Origin: Paenalcaligenes sp035301625
GTDB taxonomy: Bacteria > Pseudomonadota > Gammaproteobacteria > Burkholderiales > Burkholderiaceae_B
Assembly: GCA_035301625.1 (NCBI GenBank)
Contig: DATGTW010000054.1
Coordinates: 1 to 32,276 of the forward strand
DNA length: 32,276 nt
Direction of reading: 5' to 3'
A program made the position numbers and the translations under genes. This document shows, one piece after another, positions 8,425-13,988 of the stretch; the stretch's first letter is position 1; each line of letters begins with the position of its first letter. The notes below the pieces were generated by a model. It had not been told where the DNA came from, did no database searches, and saw nothing but the letters and a program-made list of their open reading frames with translations.

Positions 8425-8443
8425 TTTCCCTGATTTTGGGAAA
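8425..8443. promoter_or_regulatory. Palindrome in the amidohydrolase/LysR divergent gap
   Basis: TTTCCC (8425-8430) and GGGAAA (8438-8443) form an inverted repeat with a 7-nt centre in the 113-nt gap between the two divergent genes. Position and size fit a LysR-type operator, but it is not a textbook T-N11-A box. Binding by the adjacent regulator is inferred. Confidence 0.4.
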
Positions 8444-8498
8444 GGGTCCAATGCATTATCTTGAACTATATTGTTGCAAAAACCTCAACGGAGCCTCA

Positions 8499-9431
8499 AT
8501 GAATAATACGCCTGATACTAAACGTTTGTTTTATTTTCAGCAGGTGGTGCTTAGCGGTTCATTACGTGCTGCCGCTGAGGTACTGGATGTGGATGCTTCT
8601 TCTATTAGTCGAGCGATTGCACAACTCGAAGCCGAAACAGGTTTGAAATTACTGGCGCGTCAGGGCAGGGGTGTTGTTCCGACTGAAGAAGGACTGATCT
8701 TGGCGAATTATGCCCAGCAACAGGCAGAGTTGACACGACAGTTGTATCAACGCATTAGCGAGCATAAGCATGCGCGACGGGGTCAAATCGCATTAGGCCT
8801 GGGGGAGGGGATGCTTGATTTGTTTTTCTATCCGGTAATTACGCGATTCATGGCTCAAAACCCCAGTATTAAAATACAGTTAGTAGTGGCCGGCTCGCAG
8901 CAGCTCATTGGGGGGTTATTAGAGGATCGTCTGGATATGGCACTGCTCTACCAAGCCACACAAGATGTGCGGCTACGGCGCCATCATCTTTGGACCTCTT
9001 CGCCGATACAAACTATTGTGCATAAAGACCATCCGTTGACGGGGATTCACCGCCCTTTGGTTTTAGCTGATTTGCTGCCTTACAAAGGGGCTACATTGCA
9101 AGAGCATTTTGGTTTGCGCGAGTTTATTCGGCAAGCCGAACAAAATGAGCGCGTGCAGCTGCGCTTTGATTTTGTCACTTCCTCCTATCGGGCTTTGTGG
9201 CAGTATGCTTATGCCAAACTTGGGTATATCCTGAGCGGAACCTCATTTGTGCATACCTACCAGCTGCCAAATTTAGTGCTGTTACCAATGGCTAACCAGA
9301 TATTTAATTCCTGTGGTATCGAAACCGTTACCCGCCAAGGGAAATATCTAAGTCCTGCTGCAGTCGCTTTGTTAGAGCATCTTAAAAAGCAAGTCCCTGC
9401 CTATGCTTCCGTGCCTGGTACCGCAGGATAG
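8499..9431 (+). CDS. LysR family transcriptional regulator
   Basis: A 310-residue LysR-type regulator. The N-terminal helix-turn-helix is clear: RLFYFQQVVLSGSLRAAAEVL, then DASSISRAIAQLEAETGLKLL, and the wing GRGVVPTEEG. A periplasmic-binding-protein-like effector domain follows, with GQIALGLGEGM opening it and DMALLYQ, HPLTGI and LVLLPMAN further on. ATG 8499 is chosen because GGAG (8490-8493) lies 5 nt before it and the LysR fold begins there; upstream in-frame starts would add a Cys-rich leader unlike the family. It is divergent from the M20 amidohydrolase and is followed 169 nt later by a Bug receptor gene, so both are candidate targets. The effector is not predictable. Confidence 0.92.
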   Translation: MNNTPDTKRLFYFQQVVLSGSLRAAAEVLDVDASSISRAIAQLEAETGLKLLARQGRGVVPTEEGLILANYAQQQAELTRQLYQRISEHKHARRGQIALGLGEGMLDLFFYPVITRFMAQNPSIKIQLVVAGSQQLIGGLLEDRLDMALLYQATQDVRLRRHHLWTSSPIQTIVHKDHPLTGIHRPLVLADLLPYKGATLQEHFGLREFIRQAEQNERVQLRFDFVTSSYRALWQYAYAKLGYILSGTSFVHTYQLPNLVLLPMANQIFNSCGIETVTRQGKYLSPAAVALLEHLKKQVPAYASVPGTAG

Positions 9432-9496
9432 TCGTAAACAGTTTTTATAAGATATCAGGGGGGTGCTTAGAGCGCAGTATTTGTTTTTTTAAGCTA

Positions 9497-9517
9497 TTGG
9501 TGCATTTAATGCATCAA
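9497..9517. promoter_or_regulatory. 21-bp palindrome upstream of the Bug receptor gene
   Basis: TTGGTGCAT (9497-9505) and ATGCATCAA (9509-9517) pair over 9 positions (one G-T) around TTA. It ends 19 nt before a putative -35 box (9537). That position suits an activator or repressor site, possibly for the LysR protein encoded just upstream. Confidence 0.5.
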
Positions 9518-9536
9518 TTTATGTCTCTCGGGATCA

Positions 9537-9565
9537 TTGTTTGTGATTTGGGCCCTTTTTATACT
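9537..9565 (+). promoter_or_regulatory. Putative sigma-70 promoter for the Bug receptor gene
   Basis: TATACT (9560-9565) is a good -10 element. A weak -35 TTGTTT (9537-9542) lies 17 nt upstream. The start codon is 35 nt further on, with AAGGAG shortly before it. A weak -35 together with an upstream palindrome suggests activator dependence. Confidence 0.5.
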
Positions 9566-9600
9566 CAGAAGCAATAACTATTCAATAAAGGAGACTCGGC

Positions 9601-10590
9601 ATGCTTAGGAAACAAACGCTTGCTTTTTTTGCATTACTTTTTTCGTTCCTTTGTTTTTTTTCAATAGCACAGGCGGCAGATAACTATCCTGATCGCAAGG
9701 TAGTGTCTTTGATCGTTCCCTATCCAGCGGGTGGGGCCAGTGACGCGTCTGCACGTATTTTTAATGGTCCGATTGGAGAATCCTTGGGGCAAACAGTGAT
9801 CGTTGAAAATATTGGCGGTGCGACCGGGGCCATCGCAGCCAATCGTTTATTATCGATGCCTGCCGACGGCTATCAAATTTTTCATGGTTCACCCAATGAA
9901 TTGATCCTGCCTTCCTATGTAAATAGTGCTGTGGATTACGAGCCCGAACAGTTTGAAATGGCGCATGCCATTACTGATGCAACATTGGTTGTTTTAATAC
10001 GAGATGGACTGGGTGTAGACAGTTTGGATGAGCTGATCGAGATGGCGCGCGATTCAAAACAGCCATTGACCTATGGGACGGTAGGCACGGGTTCTTTGTA
10101 TCATTTGATTGGTGAAAAAATTAGTCAAGATATTGGGGCACCTTTAGAGCATATTGCTTATAGGGGCGCAGCACCTGCTATTACAGATTTGGCAGCAGGA
10201 TCCACTGATTTTGCTATTTTAGCTTTTCAAGTTTCAATGCTGGGGCTACAAGACGAAGGACGTATAAAGATCCTAAGTAGTTTGAGCAATGACTTACCAG
10301 AGCCCTTAAAAGACATTCCTACGATCAGCGAGAGCGCGATAATTGGGGATTACGACTACAGTATTCCGGGCGGTTATTTTGTAAAAGCGGGTACGCCCAT
10401 TGAGATCAAAGAGAAACTGAATGAGGCCGTAGCTTACGCTCTTGAGCAGCCCAAGGTGCGTCAGCAGCTAGAATCTGAGGGTCGTATCGTACAAAATAAA
10501 ATGACCGTGGAAGAGTCTCAGGCATTATGGAATGCCGAAATTGATAAACTGCGTGACTTGGTTGAAGAGATTGGTTTTGAGCCTATTTAA
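9601..10590 (+). CDS. Bug-family tripartite tricarboxylate transporter substrate-binding protein
   Basis: A 329-residue periplasmic solute receptor of the Bug/TctC family, which captures small carboxylates or related compounds. The signal peptide is plain: MLRKQ, a hydrophobic stretch rich in Phe/Leu, and AQA at 23-25 as the likely cleavage site. The mature protein begins with the Bug hallmark YPDRKVVSLIVPYPAGGASD, then VIVENIGGATGAIAA, LTYGTVGTGSLYHL and HIAYRGAAPAITDLAAG. No TctA or TctB membrane genes lie beside it, which is usual for the many orphan Bug receptors of Burkholderiales. It has its own promoter region and terminator. The nearby LysR and amidohydrolase hint at a shared substrate class. 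The ligand is unknown. Confidence 0.95.
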   Translation: MLRKQTLAFFALLFSFLCFFSIAQAADNYPDRKVVSLIVPYPAGGASDASARIFNGPIGESLGQTVIVENIGGATGAIAANRLLSMPADGYQIFHGSPNELILPSYVNSAVDYEPEQFEMAHAITDATLVVLIRDGLGVDSLDELIEMARDSKQPLTYGTVGTGSLYHLIGEKISQDIGAPLEHIAYRGAAPAITDLAAGSTDFAILAFQVSMLGLQDEGRIKILSSLSNDLPEPLKDIPTISESAIIGDYDYSIPGGYFVKAGTPIEIKEKLNEAVAYALEQPKVRQQLESEGRIVQNKMTVEESQALWNAEIDKLRDLVEEIGFEPI

Positions 10591-10620
10591 GTAATAAATA
10601 CTTTCTTTCCTTGTCAACCT

Positions 10621-10657
10621 AAAAAGCCCGTGCTTTATCTGATGCACGGGCTTTTTT
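10621..10657. terminator. Bidirectional terminator between the Bug gene and the small minus-strand gene
   Basis: AAAAAGCCCGTGC (10621-10633) and GCACGGGCTTTTT (10644-10656) form a 13-bp stem with a 10-nt loop and T/A runs on both sides. It can end the Bug transcript on plus and the small gene on minus. Confidence 0.93.
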
Positions 10658-10668
10658 GTTTAGAGTAT

Positions 10669-10899
10669 TTAGTCTCGCCAGTAGTTATTTGCAGCAGCAA
10701 CAGTTTGGAAATTGATGGCAATGACTTGTGAGGCAGCTGTTAATTCGCTGGCATCCTCGGCATATTCAGGACGCAGTCGGTGCAGTACTTCGGGGTCGGG
10801 TTGCGTGTAGCGAACGCCGCGGCGACTCAGGGCGATGGCGAGCTCATACCCCTCTTGTGGGGTGTCGGTGATAAGAGAGGTTAGCCATTGTTCTGCCAT
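10669..10899 (-). CDS. Small hypothetical protein (76 aa)
   Basis: I do not recognise this family. The 76-residue product starts MAEQWLTSLI and is mildly acidic, soluble and without signal or membrane segment. Features are ELAIALSRRGVRYTQPDPEVLHRL in the middle and an Ala-rich C-terminal helix ending NYWRD. ATG 10899 is chosen because AAGGAG lies about 7 nt upstream on the minus strand; a TTG 18 nt earlier would put that site inside the gene. A well-placed ribosome-binding site and a strong terminator directly after the stop argue that it is a real, separately transcribed gene. It is divergent from another small gene across a regulatory gap. Confidence 0.7.
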   Translation of the reverse strand: MAEQWLTSLITDTPQEGYELAIALSRRGVRYTQPDPEVLHRLRPEYAEDASELTAASQVIAINFQTVAAANNYWRD

Positions 10900-11218
10900 A
10901 GGTTTCTCCTTTGTCAAGTATTTTTGTTTTCCAAGGGTGGAACACCAGAGCTCAGCCTGTAAAAAGCCGATAGAACCTCTGGTCTTTCCTCATTATAAAA
11001 GCCCTCCAAGTCATTTTGCCTAATCTGACAATTTTTTTACGAGTATTGTTTTTAGGGCTTTTCACAGCTTGTGTTGCTTTTTTGCAACGGTATTTGTTGC
11101 TTGGTTAACCTTTAAGTTTCTCCTAGGGTTTTCCCCTAGACATTCATTAGGGTTTACCCTAGAATAGTAAGTGTTGTGTGAAGAAAACAATTTAACTTTT
11201 CTTTATAGGGTTTTTTAA
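10900..11218. promoter_or_regulatory. 319-nt divergent regulatory gap between two small genes
   Basis: No credible gene is seen. It contains ACCAGAG (10944-10950) / CTCTGGT (10977-10983) with a 26-nt spacer, a GTTGC/GCAAC hairpin around six Ts (11073-11088), and the tandem TAGGG palindromes listed separately. It must hold promoters for both flanking genes; I could not place convincing -35/-10 pairs. Confidence 0.5.
11123..11161. promoter_or_regulatory. Two tandem TAGGG-CCCTA palindromes
   Basis: CTAGGG (11123-11128) / CCCTAG (11134-11139) and TAGGG (11148-11152) / CCCTA (11157-11161) are two near-identical palindromes with T-rich centres, their midpoints about 23-24 bp apart (a little over two helical turns). 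They lie 58-96 nt before the start of the small gene at 11219. This is the look of a cooperative operator; the binding protein is unknown. Confidence 0.6.
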
Positions 11219-11443
11219 ATGATTGATTGCAACTTGGCTGCGTCTGCGAATACAACCTTTGCCCAAGCTTCAAGCACGCGCCAGTTGGTCGATGTTAAAT
11301 GGAGATGGATACCAAACGTGTTACGTGTGATTGAAAAAATTGATCGTCGTGCTGGAAAATTTTTTACTGCACAAGCAGTGACACGAGGCCGTCAGCCGGC
11401 AAAGACCGAATGGGGTATGCAATTAGAAGAGGGGTTCCTCTAA
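11219..11443 (+). CDS. Small basic hypothetical protein (74 aa)
   Basis: I do not recognise the family. The 74-residue product has a polar N-terminus (DCNLAASANTTFAQAS), a Trp/Arg/Lys-rich middle (VKWRWIPNVLRVIEKIDRRAGKFF) that could form an amphipathic basic helix, and a polar tail ending EEGFL. No signal peptide. The ribosome-binding site is weak (AGGG about 9 nt before ATG 11219). Support for a real gene comes from the tandem palindromes upstream and a strong terminator 72 nt after the stop. It is reminiscent in size and charge of small DUF1127-type stress proteins, but that family's signature is not evident. Moderate confidence that it is translated. Confidence 0.5.
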   Translation: MIDCNLAASANTTFAQASSTRQLVDVKWRWIPNVLRVIEKIDRRAGKFFTAQAVTRGRQPAKTEWGMQLEEGFL

Positions 11444-11514
11444 GATCAAAGGTATTTGACAGACGCGTTGTCGCTAAATTTATTTGAACGTTTCTGTTAA
11501 CGCTATTGTTGTTT

Positions 11515-11539
11515 GAGCCTGACTGTGTCAGGCTCTTTT
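11515..11539 (+). terminator. Terminator after the small basic gene
   Basis: Perfect 9-bp stem GAGCCTGAC (11515-11523) / GTCAGGCTC (11527-11535), loop TGT, then TTTT. It separates the small gene from the aminotransferase gene. Confidence 0.88.
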
Positions 11540-11612
11540 CATTTGGGCGCATGGGTGTTGGAAAGTACTAGAATAAGGGCAAAGGTAGTCATTGATACTT
11601 TGAGGAGACTCC

Positions 11613-12782
11613 ATGCACGTTACTTCTAAACTTCCGCATCTCAGGCCCAATATCTTTTCCGTGATGAGTGCGTTAGCCGCAGAACATCAGGCATTAAATT
11701 TGGCCCAGGGCTTTCCAGATTTTCCACCTGATCCAGATTTGGCAGAGCGCATGCAGCATTACATTTCTGCAGGACATAATCAGTATGCGCCTGGGCATGG
11801 GGTGCTCGCACTGCGTGAAGCGCTAATAGAAAAAATGCAGCGCCTGCAAGGGGCGCAGTACGACCCTGAAACAGAAATAACAATTACTGTAGGTGCTAGC
11901 GAGGCTATTTTTTCAACTGTGTTAGCACTGATACAGCAGGGTGATGAGGTGATCATTTTAGAACCTGCTTATGACATCTATGAGCCGATTGTTACTTTGG
12001 CTGGAGGTGTGATCAAGCGGGTGGGACTGGATCCACAAGACTTTAACGTGCCTTGGTATCAGGTGCGCGCGCAGGTGTCTGATGCTACGCGCATGATCAT
12101 TGTCAATACACCCCATAACCCCAGTGGGACCGTATTGAGCGAGGGCGATCTACAACAGTTGGCCGGGATCGTGGCTGACAGCCCAATCATCGTGCTCAGT
12201 GATGAAGTCTATAGCGATTTGGTGTATGCACCGCTTGAACACCGTAGTGTGGCTTCAGTGCCCGCTTTGCAAGCACGCAGTGTGGTGGTGGGTTCATTGG
12301 GTAAAACCTATCACCTCACAGGTTGGAAGGTTGGTTTTTGTTATGCACCCGCAGCCCTGATGGCTGAAATTCGCAAGGTACATAGCATTAATACATTTTC
12401 AGTCCATACCCCATCACAATGGGCCTTGGCGGACTTATTAAAGCGCGATGCCCCTGTTGATACTGATTCAGTCACTGCCTCTAGTTCGATTTTTTTGCCT
12501 GAGCTTGAAAAATTTGTAAACGAGCTGCAAGGAACCCAGTGGCAGTTGTTGATGCCCCAAGGGGGCTATTTCATTACGGCTGATTACAGCAAGATTCGTG
12601 CCTTGGCTAATTTGGATGCTGAACAATGCTGTCGTTACTTAACCACTCATTATGGGGTAGCAGCCATTCCTTATAGCGCTTTTTACGCACAGGACCCACA
12701 TTTACCATTAATTAGGTTTTGTTTTGCGAAAACGCAGGACACTTTGGAGCGCGCACTGTCTATAATTAAAGATATAGATTAG
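11613..12782 (+). CDS. ybdL: Methionine aminotransferase, YbdL type (PLP class I)
   Basis: A 389-residue fold-type I pyridoxal-phosphate aminotransferase closest in pattern to E. coli YbdL, which prefers methionine, histidine and phenylalanine as amino donors. Shared motifs are NLAQGFPDFPPD (29-40), YAPGHGVLALREA (58-70), TVGASEAIF, EPAYDIYEPI, NTPHNPSG (165-172), VLSDEVYSDL and GSLGKTYHLTGWKVGFC, with Lys231 as the expected PLP Schiff-base lysine, plus HSINTFSVHTPSQ and the C-terminal LIRFCFAKTQDTL. Cytosolic. ATG 11613 has GAGGAG about 6 nt before it. It follows a terminator and stands alone, so it is probably monocistronic. An arylpyruvate-yielding role feeding the indolepyruvate oxidoreductase is possible but only an inference. 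Confidence 0.9.
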   Translation: MHVTSKLPHLRPNIFSVMSALAAEHQALNLAQGFPDFPPDPDLAERMQHYISAGHNQYAPGHGVLALREALIEKMQRLQGAQYDPETEITITVGASEAIFSTVLALIQQGDEVIILEPAYDIYEPIVTLAGGVIKRVGLDPQDFNVPWYQVRAQVSDATRMIIVNTPHNPSGTVLSEGDLQQLAGIVADSPIIVLSDEVYSDLVYAPLEHRSVASVPALQARSVVVGSLGKTYHLTGWKVGFCYAPAALMAEIRKVHSINTFSVHTPSQWALADLLKRDAPVDTDSVTASSSIFLPELEKFVNELQGTQWQLLMPQGGYFITADYSKIRALANLDAEQCCRYLTTHYGVAAIPYSAFYAQDPHLPLIRFCFAKTQDTLERALSIIKDID

Positions 12783-12808
12783 GTTTAAGTGTTCGCGTTC
12801 CTTGTGAG

Positions 12809-12843
12809 CTCGGGGCAGAGGCGCGATGATGGTTTTGCCCGAG
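12809..12843 (+). terminator. Hairpin between the aminotransferase and the ABC export operon
   Basis: CTCGGGGCA (12809-12817) pairs with TGCCCGAG (12836-12843), leaving one bulged G and an 18-nt loop. Only TCTAATTAAAT follows, so it is a weak terminator or a leader hairpin of the next operon, whose start is 29 nt further on. Confidence 0.35.
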
Positions 12844-12872
12844 TCTAATTAAATATCAAATTAGGGGATTTG

Positions 12873-13982
12873 ATGGCGCAGAAAAAAAGAAGTATTAATT
12901 GGATTTATATCCTACTGGGTGCTTTTATTTTGTTGGGGGTGGGTGCTTGGTGGTGGCACGAATATGGACAAAGTGAAGATGATCGCTTTGCCATGAGCAA
13001 TGGGCGGCTTGAGGCGACCGAAATTGATGTCGCCGCTAAAATGTCTGGCCGACTGAAAGAGGTGTTTGTACAAGAGGGGGACCTGGTCCAAGCTAATGAG
13101 GTCGTGGCACAAATGGATCCGCGTTCGCTTAATGCGCAGCTAGCTCAAGCACAGGCCCAAAAGGCTCAGGCTGAAAGTGCTGTTGAGGCCGCGCGGGCGC
13201 AGGTCGCCCAGCGTCAAGCTGACGAGGCAATGGCCGAGGCGACATTAGTACAGCGCGAGTCCGAGCTTTCCCTGGCAGAAAAGACCTGGCAGCGTTCTCA
13301 AAAACTGGCTTCCGAGCGCGCCATATCTGCTCAGCAGCTGGATAATGACCATACGCGCTTTTTAAATGCTCAGGCTATGCTGCAGGTGGCCAAAGCCCAG
13401 ATCAATGCTATTCAGGCCGGAATCCAGGCTGCAGAAGCCGAGGTCGCACAAGCCCTGGCCAATATCAATGCGGCTCAGGCAGCCATTGATAATTTGAGTA
13501 GTGAGATTGAGGATTTGGTATTACGAGCACCTCGGACCGCCCGAGTGCAGCACCGTATCGCTCAGCCTGGCGAGGTCTTGGGCAATGGCGGTAAAGTGGT
13601 TAATCTGGTGGATTTGGCCGATGTCTATATGACTGTCTTTTTGACCGAGCGTGAGGCTGGCCGCGTGCCCTTGGGGGCAGAGGCTCGCATCATTTTGGAT
13701 GCTTTGCCACAGTACGTTATCCCGGCCAAGGTCAGTTTTGTATCCAGCGTGGCCCAATTTACGCCTAAATCTGTAGAAACACGTGATGAACGTCAAAAGC
13801 TGATGTTTCGCACCAAAGTACGTATTGACCCCGAGCTACTCAATCAGTACATCGAGTATGTCAAGACTGGGGTTCCTGGCGTGGCTTATATTCGATTGGA
13901 TCCCGAGTCAGATTGGCCGACGCACCTAGAAGTCCAGCTGCCCGCGTCGACATCTGCTAATAAGACTGCAAACACGCAGTAA
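12873..13982 (+). CDS. yhiI: HlyD-type membrane-fusion protein of an ABC exporter (YhiI-like)
   Basis: A 369-residue periplasmic adaptor anchored by one N-terminal membrane segment (INWIYILLGAFILLGVGAWWW). The lipoyl-like half follows (RLEATEIDVAAKMSGRLKEVFVQ..GDLVQANEVVAQMDPR). A long Ala/Gln-rich coiled-coil hairpin (about 95-205) comes next, then the second lipoyl half with VLRAPRTARVQHRIAQPGEV and a beta-barrel region (VYMTVFLTEREAG). It bridges the inner-membrane exporter to an outer-membrane channel. The first of three tightly spaced genes that match E. coli yhiI-rbbA-yhhJ. The ATG at 12873 is preferred to the TTG three bases before it; AGGGGA precedes it. No outer-membrane channel gene is in the window. 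The exported substrate is unknown. Confidence 0.92.
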   Translation: MAQKKRSINWIYILLGAFILLGVGAWWWHEYGQSEDDRFAMSNGRLEATEIDVAAKMSGRLKEVFVQEGDLVQANEVVAQMDPRSLNAQLAQAQAQKAQAESAVEAARAQVAQRQADEAMAEATLVQRESELSLAEKTWQRSQKLASERAISAQQLDNDHTRFLNAQAMLQVAKAQINAIQAGIQAAEAEVAQALANINAAQAAIDNLSSEIEDLVLRAPRTARVQHRIAQPGEVLGNGGKVVNLVDLADVYMTVFLTEREAGRVPLGAEARIILDALPQYVIPAKVSFVSSVAQFTPKSVETRDERQKLMFRTKVRIDPELLNQYIEYVKTGVPGVAYIRLDPESDWPTHLEVQLPASTSANKTANTQ

Positions 13983-13988
13983 TTATCG

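Noticed and set aside
10669..11443. Toxin-antitoxin system formed by the two small genes
   Set aside because: They are divergent rather than overlapping in one operon, and neither shows a known toxin or antitoxin motif.
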